NCBI GenBank assembly: GCA_033283385.1 | Contig: JAWMQQ010000005.1 | Coordinates: 62,001 to 126,000, forward strand | Length of the DNA stretch: 64,000 bases | Direction: 5' to 3' | Origin: Mangrovimicrobium sp033283385 | Lineage (GTDB): Bacteria; Pseudomonadota; Gammaproteobacteria; Pseudomonadales; Halieaceae | Notes under the pieces: generated by a model | The model's input: the letters and a program-made list of their open reading frames with translations, nothing else | Database searches by the model: none | Told to the model about the DNA's origin: nothing | Program-made: the position numbers and the translations under genes | Shown: positions 19,332 through 28,321 of the stretch, piece after piece | Numbering within the stretch: position 1 is the first letter of the stretch | Layout of the letters: the number at the start of each line of letters is the position of its first letter

Positions 19332-19856
19332 GTGGCAGAGCCCGTACTCGCCATTGTCGTGGCCGCCGCCAGCAACGGGGTGATAGGCCGTGACGGCGGG
19401 CTGCCGTGGCACCTGCCGGCGGACCTGAGGCACTTTCGCGATGTCACCATGGGTAAACCCATGCTGATGGGGCGCAAGACCTTCGAGTCCATCGGCAGGC
19501 CGCTGCCGGGGCGCACCAGTATCGTCGCGACCCGCGACCCGGGCTGGTCTGCCGAGGGGGTGCGCGTGGTGACCTCCGTGGAGGAGGGGCTGGCGCTGGG
19601 GCGGGAAATCGCCACCGCCGATGCGGTCGACGAGCTGATGCTGGTCGGCGGTGCGCAGCTGTATGCCGCATTACTGCCCAGGGTGCAGCGTATCTATCTT
19701 ACCCAGGTACACATGGAGGTGCGGGGCGACGCACACTTCCCGTTACTGGACGACCGGCAGTGGCGGGAGGTAACCCGCGAAGACCACGCTGCGGACGAAA
19801 AGAACCCGTGTTCCTATAGCTATCGGGTGCTGGAGAGGCAGGTTGCTGTCATCTGA
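19332..19856 (+). CDS. folA: Dihydrofolate reductase
   Basis: FolA regenerates tetrahydrofolate used up by ThyA. The hallmarks are VAAASNGVIGRDGGLPWHLP, MGRKTFESIGRPLPGR with the cofactor site, and MLVGGAQLYAALLP. It has 174 residues and starts with GTG four bases after thyA. The final gene of the lgt-thyA-folA block is followed by 235 bp of AT-richer sequence leading to the TonB2 operon. Confidence 0.96.
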   Translation: MAEPVLAIVVAAASNGVIGRDGGLPWHLPADLRHFRDVTMGKPMLMGRKTFESIGRPLPGRTSIVATRDPGWSAEGVRVVTSVEEGLALGREIATADAVDELMLVGGAQLYAALLPRVQRIYLTQVHMEVRGDAHFPLLDDRQWREVTREDHAADEKNPCSYSYRVLERQVAVI

Positions 19857-20091
19857 GTGCCATAAAATGTGTTACGGACAGCCTTGTCTTTTTTGTTAAA
19901 TGTTACCTTACTACACACTTGACGGCTGGCGTGCGATCTATGGCTGAGGGTAATTGAAAAACATTTTGCAATCGGCTTAAATGTGCTCCCTCAGCTTACC
20001 GACTCTGGTTGTATTCACCGCATATACAGTTCCGATCACCGGTTTGATCAGAGCCGTTTCTTTTTTGTTGGACACAGGAAACAAAACTCCC

Positions 20092-20877
20092 ATGACTATG
20101 CATCGATTGAAAAATGCACTGATCGCTGCACTTGTCACTGCGAGCGCCCTGGGGGGCGCAGCAATGGCAGTGCAGGCCAGCACACTCGACTCCGTACTCG
20201 CGGTTGGCGAGGCCAAGAACAAGGCCGCTCGCGAATCGCAGGCAAAGGTAGACCGACTGGCCGACGAAACACGCGACCTGCTGAATGACTACAAGACAGT
20301 CAACAAGCAGATCGACGGCCTGAAGGTTTACAACGCCCGCCTGCAGCGCCAGATCGACAACCAGGTCAAGCGCATGGGAGAGATCGATGAGTCCATCGAC
20401 CAGGTAACCGTGATCCAGCGCCAGATGACTCCGCTGGTCATCCGCATGATCGACGGCCTGGACAAGTTCATCGAGCTGGACGTGCCCTTCCACATGGATG
20501 AGCGCCGCCAGCGTGTCTCCTTCCTGCGTGCGAACCTCGACCGCGCCGACGTCAGCATCGCGGAGAAATTCCGCCAGGTGCTGGAAGCCTACAAGATCGA
20601 GAACGAATACGGTCGCAAGATCGACGCCTACAAGGGCAGCGTGGAAATCAACGGCCAGGAGCGCGAAGTTAACTTCTTCCGCGTCGGCCGCATCGCCCTG
20701 CTTTACCAGACTACTGACACCGAAGTTTCCGGCGCCTGGGACCAGGCCAGCCGCAGCTGGGTGCCCCTGGAGCGCGGTGAATACCGCAGCGCCATCATGC
20801 AGGGCCTGCGCATCGCCCGCAAAGAGGCCGCAATTGACCTGTTGACCCTGCCCATTCCCGCACCGGAGGCCGAATAA
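20092..20877 (+). CDS. DUF3450 periplasmic coiled-coil protein of the TonB2 operon
   Basis: A signal peptide (ALIAALVTASALGGAAMA) is followed by a long coiled coil of roughly 100 residues (ETRDLLNDYKTVNKQIDGLK) and a C-terminal globular part (VGRIALLYQTTDTEVSGAWD). The length is 261 residues. DUF3450 proteins regularly precede TtpC-type ExbB genes, as here, and are thought to be periplasmic accessories of TonB2 systems. An ATG six bases downstream is an alternative start. The TAA overlaps the next ATG (TAATG). Confidence 0.9.
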   Translation: MTMHRLKNALIAALVTASALGGAAMAVQASTLDSVLAVGEAKNKAARESQAKVDRLADETRDLLNDYKTVNKQIDGLKVYNARLQRQIDNQVKRMGEIDESIDQVTVIQRQMTPLVIRMIDGLDKFIELDVPFHMDERRQRVSFLRANLDRADVSIAEKFRQVLEAYKIENEYGRKIDAYKGSVEINGQEREVNFFRVGRIALLYQTTDTEVSGAWDQASRSWVPLERGEYRSAIMQGLRIARKEAAIDLLTLPIPAPEAE

Positions 20878-22274
20878 TGAGCATTAAATTTGTAAAGGCC
20901 GCCGCGGTAACTGCGATGGCGGGCCTGCTGACTTTCACCGCTGGCGCCGCTCTGGCACAGGACCAGGAGCCCAAGAGCCTGGAACAGCTGCTGCAGTTCG
21001 TAAAGCAGGGCCAGGTGACTGAAGCCAAGGAAAACAAGGAGCGCGAAGCTCGCTTCGCACGCGACAAGGCCAACCAGGCCGCCGAGCTGAAAAAAGCCGA
21101 GAACGAGCGCACTCGCCAGGAACAGCTTTCCACTGAACTGGAGAACAAGTTCGAGGCGAATGAACTCGACGTCGCCGCTAAACAGAAACAGCTGCGCGAG
21201 AAACTGGGTACTCTGTCCGAACTGTTTGGCCACCTGACCTCGTCTGCGGGCGACCTCGCCAGCAACCTGCATAACTCGCTCACATCCGCGCAGTACCCGG
21301 GGCGTGAGAAGTTCCTGCAGGACCTGATCGACAAGATGAGCCAGTCCGACAAGCTGCCCTCCATCGAGGAGATCGAGCGTGTCTGGTACGAGCTCAATCG
21401 CGAAATGGTCGAGTCAGGCAAAGTCGTGTCCTTCGACGCCGAAGTGACCAAGCCCAACGGCGACAAAGTGCAGCAGCGCGTCGTACGTGTCGGTACCTGG
21501 AACATCGTCTCCGACGAGGGCAAGTACCTGTCCTACGAGCCGAGCAAGGGTAGCCTGGAAGAGCTGGCTCGCCAGCCCACCGGTGCCTACTCCTCCTGGG
21601 CTAAAGAGGAAGCTAACGCGACTTCCGGCATGCACAAGTTCGGTGTAGACCCGACCGGCCCGACTGGCGGTTCCTTCCTGTCCGCGCTGATCAACAGCCC
21701 GAGCTATGAAGAGCGCTGGCACCAGGGTGGCCCGATTGGCTACGCCATTACCGCTCTGGGTGTGTTCGCGATGATCCTGGCTATCTGGCGCCTGCTGGTG
21801 CTGAGCGCTATCAGCGCCAAGGTCAACAAGCAGCTCAAGTCCGACAAGGCGAACGCCAACAACCCGCTGGGCCGCGTGCTGAAGATCCACGAGGACAACC
21901 CCAACATGGACACCGAGACACTGGAGCTCAAGCTGTCCGAGGGTATTCTCAAGGAAACTCCCAAACTGGAATTCGGTCTGACCCTGCTGAAGATCATCTC
22001 TGCAGTAGCCCCGCTGATGGGTCTGCTGGGTACGGTGACCGGTATGATCCAGACCTTCCAGGCAATCACCATCTTCGGTGCGGGCGACCCCACCGCGATG
22101 GCCGGCGGTATCTCCTCCGCCCTGGTGACCACGGTACTGGGCCTGCTGGTAGCCATCCCCACCGTACTGATGCACACCCTGGTGAACGGTCGCGCACAGC
22201 GCATCATCCACGTGCTGGACGAGCAGACCACCGGGATCATCGCAGAGCACACCGAGGCCAACCTGGGGAAGTAA
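20877..22274 (+). CDS. ttpC: TtpC-like MotA/TolQ/ExbB proton-channel protein
   Basis: This 465-residue ExbB-family protein has a signal peptide and a long periplasmic extension rich in coiled coil (EAKENKEREARFARDKANQA). The first membrane helix is IGYAITALGVFAMILAIWRL near residue 285. The canonical TolQ/ExbB core lies near the C-terminus (TPKLEFGLTLLKIISAVAPL, then LLGTVTGMIQTFQAITIFGA). Vibrio TtpC has the same layout and is needed for TonB2-dependent uptake. The periplasmic extension probably works with the upstream DUF3450 protein. The next gene starts one base after the stop. Confidence 0.93.
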   Translation: MSIKFVKAAAVTAMAGLLTFTAGAALAQDQEPKSLEQLLQFVKQGQVTEAKENKEREARFARDKANQAAELKKAENERTRQEQLSTELENKFEANELDVAAKQKQLREKLGTLSELFGHLTSSAGDLASNLHNSLTSAQYPGREKFLQDLIDKMSQSDKLPSIEEIERVWYELNREMVESGKVVSFDAEVTKPNGDKVQQRVVRVGTWNIVSDEGKYLSYEPSKGSLEELARQPTGAYSSWAKEEANATSGMHKFGVDPTGPTGGSFLSALINSPSYEERWHQGGPIGYAITALGVFAMILAIWRLLVLSAISAKVNKQLKSDKANANNPLGRVLKIHEDNPNMDTETLELKLSEGILKETPKLEFGLTLLKIISAVAPLMGLLGTVTGMIQTFQAITIFGAGDPTAMAGGISSALVTTVLGLLVAIPTVLMHTLVNGRAQRIIHVLDEQTTGIIAEHTEANLGK

Positions 22275-22275
22275 C

Positions 22276-22803
22276 ATGTACTGGTTAGATAATGCTTACC
22301 AGGCCGTCTCACGCTTCATGGACTCGGGCGGCATCGTGCTCTGGTTCGTGGCGGTGCTGCTCTTCGTCCTCTGGATGTTGATCTTCGAGCGCGCCTGGTA
22401 CTTCAAGACCGGCTGGAAGAAAGACGTCGCCAAGGCGATCAGCACCTGGGAGGGGCGCCCCGAACGCAAGTCGTGGGGCGCTCACCAGATCCGCGAGAAG
22501 CTGATCTCCGAGTGCAGCATGCAGATCAACGCGCACCTGCCGTTGATCAAGACCCTGGTGGCCCTGTGCCCGCTGTTCGGCCTGCTGGGCACCGTGATCG
22601 GTATGATCGAGGTGTTCAACATCATGGCGGTGACCGGCGGCGGCGACGCCAAGTCGATGGCTGGCGGCGTGGGGCGGGCGACCATCCCGACCATGGCCGG
22701 CATGGTCGCCGCACTGTCCGGGGTCTTCGGCAATACTTATGTTACGCGGGTTGCCCAGCGCGAAAGCGAGTTCCTGGAAGACAACCTGACTACAGATCAC
22801 TGA
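22276..22803 (+). CDS. exbB: ExbB2-like proton-channel subunit
   Basis: This short ExbB of 175 residues has three membrane helices: GGIVLWFVAVLLFVLWMLIF near residue 20, LVALCPLFGLLGTVIGMIEV near 95 and TIPTMAGMVAALSGVFGNTY near 140. It pairs with ExbD to convert proton motive force into TonB movement. GGGGAAG precedes the ATG. It is the second ExbB-type gene of the operon, as in Vibrio TonB2 clusters. Confidence 0.95.
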   Translation: MYWLDNAYQAVSRFMDSGGIVLWFVAVLLFVLWMLIFERAWYFKTGWKKDVAKAISTWEGRPERKSWGAHQIREKLISECSMQINAHLPLIKTLVALCPLFGLLGTVIGMIEVFNIMAVTGGGDAKSMAGGVGRATIPTMAGMVAALSGVFGNTYVTRVAQRESEFLEDNLTTDH

Positions 22804-22816
22804 GAGAGTTATACCC

Positions 22817-23224
22817 ATGCGCAGGAATAACCGATCCGCTGCGGCAGAAGATGAAGCCCAGATTGACCTGACGCCCATGCTGGACGTCGTTTTCATCATG
22901 CTGATCTTCTTCATTGTGACGGCATCCTTCATCAAGGAGGCTGGCATCGAGGTGAACCGCCCCGAGGCCTCAACCTCCCAGCCGAAGGAAAACGTCAACA
23001 TCCTGATTGCGATCAATCCGAACAACGAAATCTGGATGGACAAGCGCCGCGTCGACATTCGCGCCGTGCGCGCCAACATTGAACGCCTGCACGCGGAGAA
23101 CCCCAAGGGTGCCGTGGTGATCCAGGCCGACAACAAATCCAACACCGAGACTGTAGCTGCGGTACTGGACGCTTCCCGTGAGGCAGGTGTTTACGACGTA
23201 TCCCTGGCAACAGAGGATAAGTAG
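22817..23224 (+). CDS. exbD: ExbD2-like biopolymer transport protein
   Basis: ExbD is the single-span partner of ExbB. The membrane segment LTPMLDVVFIMLIFFIVTAS contains the proton-relay Asp. The periplasmic domain ends in AVLDASREAGVYDVSLATE. It has 135 residues. The gene lies 13 bp after exbB and six bp before tonB. Confidence 0.95.
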   Translation: MRRNNRSAAAEDEAQIDLTPMLDVVFIMLIFFIVTASFIKEAGIEVNRPEASTSQPKENVNILIAINPNNEIWMDKRRVDIRAVRANIERLHAENPKGAVVIQADNKSNTETVAAVLDASREAGVYDVSLATEDK

Positions 23225-23230
23225 TCCGAT

Positions 23231-23839
23231 ATGAACCGCAATATTATCAGGCTAATCATTGGCGCTATCTTTGCGCTACCGGTTGCGGGCGGCCTGTTCT
23301 TCATCATGCAGTACATGATCGCCACTGCCAATCCGGAGATCGATAACACCAAGCGCCAGAAGCTTGCTGATATCACCATGCCGGAGCGGGAGATCGAGAC
23401 CAACCGCAATGAGCAGAAGCCGGAAAAAGTTGAAGACCCGGCCGAGCCGCCGCCGGACCTCAGCACGCCCGAGATGGATATGGATACCAATGTCGATATC
23501 GTCAACGTGGCGCCGCAGGCCAAGGTCGACATCGCAATCAGCGGCTCCGGCATGGCAACCAGCGACGGCGAATACCTGCCGATCGTGAAGGTGGCTCCCA
23601 TCTATCCGCGCCGTGCGCAGACCCGTGGCATCACCGGTTACTGCATCGTGGAATATACGGTGACGACCTCCGGTGCCATCCGCGATCCGCACCCGGTAGA
23701 TTGCCAGCCTTCCGGTGTCTTCGAGAAGGCCTCGGTCAGTGCCGCACTGAAGTTCAAGTACAAGCCCCGCGTGGTGGACGGCGAGCCTATTGAGGTTGCC
23801 GGTGTGCAGAACAAGTTCACCTACGAGCTGGAAAATTGA
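23231..23839 (+). CDS. tonB: TonB2-like energy transducer
   Basis: The N-terminal anchor (LIIGAIFALPVAGGLFFIMQ) is followed by a Pro/Glu/Asp-rich linker and a C-terminal TonB domain (APIYPRRAQTRGITGYCIVE, ending FKYKPRVVDGEPIEVAGVQ). The 202-residue length and the short linker are typical of TonB2 rather than classical TonB. It probably energises one or more of the receptors at 38.0, 44.7 and 50.8 kb. That link is inference; the genome may carry other TonB proteins. Confidence 0.93.
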   Translation: MNRNIIRLIIGAIFALPVAGGLFFIMQYMIATANPEIDNTKRQKLADITMPEREIETNRNEQKPEKVEDPAEPPPDLSTPEMDMDTNVDIVNVAPQAKVDIAISGSGMATSDGEYLPIVKVAPIYPRRAQTRGITGYCIVEYTVTTSGAIRDPHPVDCQPSGVFEKASVSAALKFKYKPRVVDGEPIEVAGVQNKFTYELEN

Positions 23840-23853
23840 GGGGGCGAAAGGCG

Positions 23854-25215
23854 ATGAAATTGCTGAAATCATACACCTGGACTCGCGCTGCCCTGCTCAG
23901 CCTGCCGGTGCTCGCCGCCCAGGTGGCGTTTACCCAGCTGCAATCAGACGTCGGCCTGCGGCCGCTGTCGGCAGCAGTAGCCCAGGAGGCGAAGAAGGAC
24001 GAGCGTGAGACCCGTCGCACACCCGCTCTGCGCAACCAGGTATACGAGAAGTTGTCCGAGGCGCAGCAGGCTGTGGAAGCCAAGAACATGGCTGCCGCGC
24101 AAAGCATCCTCGACGACATGATCGACAACAGCGGCAAGCGTGCGCTGAACAGCTACGAGCTGGCCAACGTGTGGAACCTCTACGCCTTCATCTATTACGA
24201 TAAAGGCGACTACAAGAACGCGTTGAAAGCTTACGAGAACGTTGTCAAACAGCCAGACATTCCGCTGGCGATGGAGATCAACACGCGTTTCACCATTGCC
24301 CAGCTGTATTTCGTGATGGAAGACTGGCAGAAGGGTATCAACGCCCTGCAGCAGTGGTTCACCATGACCGACAAGCCCAACCCGGATGCCTACGTGCTTC
24401 TGGCCCAGGGCTACTACCAGCTGAAGCAGTACGACAAGGCGCTCTCCAATGTGGAGAAGGCCATCGCCATGCACAACCAGCGGCAGGCCGAGAAGCCCGC
24501 GGCCGAGCGCAAGCCGGCGAAGGAGCAGTGGTACAACCTCGCTCGTTTCCTCTACTTCGAGAAGGGCAATACCGCCAAAACCGTGGAGATGCTGGAGCTG
24601 TTGCTGGAGTACTACCCGAAGAAGGAATACTGGGTACAGCTCTCGCACATGTACGGCGAGCAGAAGAAAGAGCCTGAGCAACTGGCGGCGATGGAAACCG
24701 CCTACGTACAGGGCATGCTCGACAACAGCTCAGAACTGGTCACCATGGCCTACCTCTACCTGAACCGCGAGGTCCCCTACAAGGCGGCCAAGGTGATGGA
24801 CAAGGGCCTGAAGGACGGCAAGATCGAGGGTACCTCCAAGAACTGGGAGATCACCGGTAGTGCGTGGCGCCAGGCACAGGAAGTGGCTAAATCCATCCCC
24901 GCGATGGAGAAAGCCGCTGCCAAGGCTGACAACGGCGAGTTGTATGCCCGACTGGGTAACCTGTACCTCGATGGCGACGAGTTCAACAAGGCGATCGACG
25001 CCATCAACAAGGGCCTTGCCCGCGGTGGTGTGCGGCGTCCGGACACGGCTCGCCTGGTGCTGGGTATGGCGTACTTCAATACCAAGCAATACGACAAGGC
25101 GCGCAAGGCTTTCAACGATGCTGCCAAGGACAAGCGGTCCGAGACTTACGCGAAGCAGTGGCTGAAGTACATGGATTCCGAGCTGGAGCGGCAAAAGAGC
25201 CTCTCCGAAGGGTGA
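23854..25215 (+). CDS. TPR protein of the TonB2 operon
   Basis: The protein has 453 residues, a signal-like N-terminus (ALLSLPVLAAQVAFTQL) and many TPR helices (KNALKAYENVVKQPDIPLAM; KQYDKALSNVEKAIAMHNQR; EFNKAIDAINKGLARGGV). A TPR protein regularly closes TonB2-type operons and in Vibrio is co-transcribed with them. The ATG at 23854 is chosen over an upstream in-frame TTG. A strong intrinsic terminator follows 50 bp later. Confidence 0.9.
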   Translation: MKLLKSYTWTRAALLSLPVLAAQVAFTQLQSDVGLRPLSAAVAQEAKKDERETRRTPALRNQVYEKLSEAQQAVEAKNMAAAQSILDDMIDNSGKRALNSYELANVWNLYAFIYYDKGDYKNALKAYENVVKQPDIPLAMEINTRFTIAQLYFVMEDWQKGINALQQWFTMTDKPNPDAYVLLAQGYYQLKQYDKALSNVEKAIAMHNQRQAEKPAAERKPAKEQWYNLARFLYFEKGNTAKTVEMLELLLEYYPKKEYWVQLSHMYGEQKKEPEQLAAMETAYVQGMLDNSSELVTMAYLYLNREVPYKAAKVMDKGLKDGKIEGTSKNWEITGSAWRQAQEVAKSIPAMEKAAAKADNGELYARLGNLYLDGDEFNKAIDAINKGLARGGVRRPDTARLVLGMAYFNTKQYDKARKAFNDAAKDKRSETYAKQWLKYMDSELERQKSLSEG

Positions 25216-25265
25216 TTCCGGTGGGATAGCCGCCGCAGCTTGCGTTGCGGCGGCGAGTCGAAAAC

Positions 25266-25295
25266 AAAAAAGGAGCTCTTTGAGCTCCTTTTTTT
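25266..25295. terminator. Bidirectional intrinsic terminator
   Basis: A 13-bp perfect stem (AAAAAAGGAGCTC paired with GAGCTCCTTTTTT, loop TTT) has A and T tracts on opposite sides, so it can stop the TonB2 operon on the plus strand and the cold-shock gene on the minus strand. Confidence 0.92.
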
Positions 25296-25303
25296 ATTCG
25301 GTG

Positions 25304-25510
25304 TTACAGCGCGATTACGTTGGCAGCCTGCGGGCCCTTCTGGCCCTCGGTAACCTCGAATTGCACTTTCTGGCCGTCAGCGAGGGTGCGGAAACCGTCG
25401 CCCTTGATAGCGCTGAAGTGTACGAAGACATCGGGACCATCTTCGCGTGCGATGAAACCAAAGCCCTTGCTCTCGTTAAACCATTTAACGGTGCCGGTGG
25501 TGGTGGACAT
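25304..25510 (-). CDS. Cold-shock-domain protein (CspA family)
   Basis: The 68-residue OB-fold RNA chaperone has both nucleic-acid motifs: KGFGFI (RNP1) and VFVHF (RNP2). The start TGTVKWFNESKGFGFIARED is standard. Which Csp paralogue it is cannot be told from sequence. AGGTAA precedes the ATG. The gene has a ~250-bp upstream region without another gene, which fits a long structured leader. Confidence 0.96.
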   Translation of the reverse strand: MSTTTGTVKWFNESKGFGFIAREDGPDVFVHFSAIKGDGFRTLADGQKVQFEVTEGQKGPQAANVIAL

Positions 25511-25640
25511 ATTTCTATTACCTGTATTACCTGACTTGCCCCGAAGGGCACTGCTTTAAAGTTTAGTGCGGTTGACGTACAAAGGACCTTTGGGGAACTT
25601 CGAGCGCTTTCCAACTCCAGCCGGTTATACCGGCTTCATT
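25511..25640 (-). promoter_or_regulatory. Probable long 5' leader of the cold-shock gene
   Basis: On the minus strand, the region contains a hairpin GCCC-TTCG-GGGC (25538-25549) with a UUCG tetraloop, 27 bases before the start codon. A second inverted repeat, GCCGG-TATAA-CCGGC, lies near 25620-25636. Long leaders that control translation at low temperature are known for cspA. No promoter is confidently assigned. Confidence 0.4.
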
Positions 25641-25769
25641 GAGTGTATCACCAGATTTCGGAACTCGCCGTGTTGGTGAAAAAATATTCTTTGGGAATTT
25701 TGCGCCAATTTCGGCCAGCCTGGAGCACCAGGTACGCGACGAACTGGCAGGAAAATTGCCGAACGTCGC

Positions 25770-26738
25770 TCAATCCCGGGGCAGGGGTGCGTGGGCGGCG
25801 CCGAGCAATCCCGGGTGACTGGCGGTGATGACGTGCACGGGAAGTCTGGCAAGGCGTTCGCGCATAGCGCCCTTGGCCTCCAGCCGCTGGAAAAAATCGC
25901 TGCTCTGGAGGTATTCGGTGAGACGCGGGACGATTCCGCCGGCAAGGTAAAGCCCGCCCCAGGCGCCGTTGTGGAGAACGAAATCGCCGCACGCAGAGCC
26001 CAGCAGGGCACAAAAGGTATCGAGCGCCTGGCCGCAGAGCTCATCCTCGCCCGCCAGGCCGCGCGCGGTGATATCCGCGGGTGACAGTGTTTCGGCGGCG
26101 CGGCCGTGCAGCTGGGCCAGCGTACCGTACAGCCGCTCCAGCCCGGGCCCGGAGACCAGTAGTTCGGTGTAAACATCGGCATGCTGTTGCAGCAGCAGGG
26201 CAAAGAGCTCCAGTTCCAGCGCATTGCCCGGGCTGAGGCTGGCGTGGCCCGGTTCCGCGGCGCCCGCCACGGCAACCCCGTCGACCCGCAGCAGGCTGGC
26301 TCCTCCCAGGCCGGTACCGGGCCCCAGTACGGCGAGCTTGCCCTGTTGCGGCGCCCACCCGGAGCGCAGGGTCACGCGCTCGTCGGGCGCCAGGTGCGGC
26401 AGGCCGTGGGCATTGGCCTCGAAATCGTTGAGCCAGCCCGTGACGTGCCAGCCGAATCGCTCCTGAATTTCGCGGCGCGAGAACGACCAGTCCACGTTGA
26501 CCATGCTGACCCGGTCCTCCCCGCCCGGAGCCGCTACGGCCAGGCAGGCCCGCTCCGGCGGTGATTCCACCAGGCCCGCCAGCCAGGCCCGGATGACGTC
26601 TTCCAGTCCGTTGAAATCCCGGTTGGCAAAGTCCGTCCGCGCGCGGAACGTGTTGCTCGCAGGGTCGTAGATGCCGATACGGGTATTGGTGCCGCCGACA
26701 TCGGCGACCAGTCTCGGCGTGGCATCCACCGGGCTCAT
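25770..26738 (-). CDS. glk: Glucokinase
   Basis: Glk phosphorylates glucose with ATP. The N-terminal phosphate site (ADVGGTNTRIGIYD), the catalytic-base region LNDFEANAHGLPHL, and LGPGTGLGGASLL plus AGAAEPGHASLSP identify the proteobacterial Glk type. It has 322 residues. The start ATG overlaps the TGA of pyk (TGATG), so the two glycolytic genes are translationally coupled. Confidence 0.95.
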   Translation of the reverse strand: MSPVDATPRLVADVGGTNTRIGIYDPASNTFRARTDFANRDFNGLEDVIRAWLAGLVESPPERACLAVAAPGGEDRVSMVNVDWSFSRREIQERFGWHVTGWLNDFEANAHGLPHLAPDERVTLRSGWAPQQGKLAVLGPGTGLGGASLLRVDGVAVAGAAEPGHASLSPGNALELELFALLLQQHADVYTELLVSGPGLERLYGTLAQLHGRAAETLSPADITARGLAGEDELCGQALDTFCALLGSACGDFVLHNGAWGGLYLAGGIVPRLTEYLQSSDFFQRLEAKGAMRERLARLPVHVITASHPGLLGAAHAPLPRD

Positions 26739-28186
26739 CAGGTAACCGGCAGGATCTTCATGATATTGGTGGACCCGGCGCGGCCCATGACCGTGCCCTC
26801 GGTGAGCAGGATGGAGTCGCCCTTGAGCAGGTAACCGCCGTCCTTGAGGAACTCGATGGCGCGGGACTCGACCTCTTCCTGTTCGAAGGCGCTGGCGTCG
26901 AAGAACAGCGGGATGACGCCGCGGCACAGGCACAGCCGCTGCAGTGTCTCCGCGTTGCGGCTGAGGCCGAAGATCGGCAGGCCGGAGCTGAGCCGCGACA
27001 TCCGCAACGGGGTATTGCCGGATTCGGTCAGTGTGGCGATGCCGCGCACGTTGGGGTAGTGGTTGGCCGCGTAGATCGCCGACATCGCGATGGTTTCCTG
27101 CGCGGTGCTGAACTGCCGGTCGATGCGGTAGCGGGAGGTGCGAGCGACCGCCTGCTGCTCCGCGCCCAGCGCGGCGTCGGCCATGGCGCTGACCACTTCT
27201 ACCGGGTATCTGCCGACGGCGGTCTCCGCCGAGAGCATCACCGCGTCGGTGCCGTCGAGTACCGCATTGGCGACGTCGAAGACCTCCGCGCGGGTGGGCA
27301 TGGGGCTGTCGATCATCGACTCCATCATCTGGGTCGCAGTGATCACCACCCGGTCCATCTTGCGCGCTCGCGCGATCAGGGATTTCTGGATGCCGATCAG
27401 CTGTGCGTCGCCGACTTCCACGCCGAGGTCTCCCCGGGCCACCATGACGCCCATGGAGGCCTCGATGATACCGGAAAGGACTTCCTCGTCAGCCACCACT
27501 TCCGCCCGCTCGATCTTGGCGATGATCGCGGCGTTCAGCCCGGCCTCACGCAGCAGGCTGCGGGTCTGGTGGATGTCCTCCGCGCTGGAAACAAAGGAAA
27601 CCGCGACGAAATCCGGGGCCACGTGGGCCAGGTCGTCGATGTCGGCCATGTCCTTGGCTGTCAGCGCCGGCGCTGCGAGTCCGCCGCCGAGGCGGTTGAT
27701 GCCCTTGCGCGACGCCAGCCGCCCTCCGACCAGCACCGTGGTCTCGACGGTCTTCGGCCCGACATCGTCGACGCGCAGCCGCAGGCGCCCGTCGTCCAGC
27801 AGCAGCGTATCGCCGGGCTTCACGCTCTGGCACAGCTGCGGGTAGTCGACCCCTACCGAGTGGGCGTCGCCGTCGTTTGCCCCCAGGGTGAGGTCCAGGC
27901 ACAGGCGGTCGCCGATCGCCAGCTCTATGGCGCCGTCGCGAAAGCCGGCGATGCGGATCTTGGGGCCCTGCAGGTCGGCGAGCACGCCGACATAGCGGCC
28001 GGCGATGGCCGCCTGCTTGCGTACGCGCTGGGCCACGGTGGCGTGTTGCTCGGCGGTGCCGTGGCTGAAGTTGAGGCGGAACACGTTGACACCGGCGCCG
28101 ATCAGGCGGGCGATCATATCGTCCGATTCGCTGGCCGGGCCGATGGTGGCAACGATCTTGGTACGTCGGTTTACCTTGAGACTCAC
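26738..28186 (-). CDS. pyk: Pyruvate kinase
   Basis: The 482-residue enzyme makes pyruvate and ATP from PEP and ADP. The conserved blocks are TKIVATIGPASES at the N-terminus, FRLNFSHG, the catalytic IIAKIERAE, MVARGDLGVEV and ITATQMMESM. It begins with GTG. The AB-type regulatory C-terminal domain is complete. It heads the pyk-glk operon. Confidence 0.96.
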   Translation of the reverse strand: MSLKVNRRTKIVATIGPASESDDMIARLIGAGVNVFRLNFSHGTAEQHATVAQRVRKQAAIAGRYVGVLADLQGPKIRIAGFRDGAIELAIGDRLCLDLTLGANDGDAHSVGVDYPQLCQSVKPGDTLLLDDGRLRLRVDDVGPKTVETTVLVGGRLASRKGINRLGGGLAAPALTAKDMADIDDLAHVAPDFVAVSFVSSAEDIHQTRSLLREAGLNAAIIAKIERAEVVADEEVLSGIIEASMGVMVARGDLGVEVGDAQLIGIQKSLIARARKMDRVVITATQMMESMIDSPMPTRAEVFDVANAVLDGTDAVMLSAETAVGRYPVEVVSAMADAALGAEQQAVARTSRYRIDRQFSTAQETIAMSAIYAANHYPNVRGIATLTESGNTPLRMSRLSSGLPIFGLSRNAETLQRLCLCRGVIPLFFDASAFEQEEVESRAIEFLKDGGYLLKGDSILLTEGTVMGRAGSTNIMKILPVT

Positions 28187-28321
28187 ACTAATATCCGGGA
28201 TGCAGGCCGGACCGGTCCCGCGGCGGGCTGGCCCGCGGGAGGGATCGGGCGTTCAGTTTTCAATGCGGGGAATAATGCCCGTTTCGCCGCGGCAGTGCCA
28301 GCCGCGAAGGGCGGGTGGCGA

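Noticed and set aside
20034..20049. GATCA-N6-TGATC inverted repeat before the TonB2 operon as an operator
   Set aside because: The arms are only five bases and no second copy was found; chance is likely.
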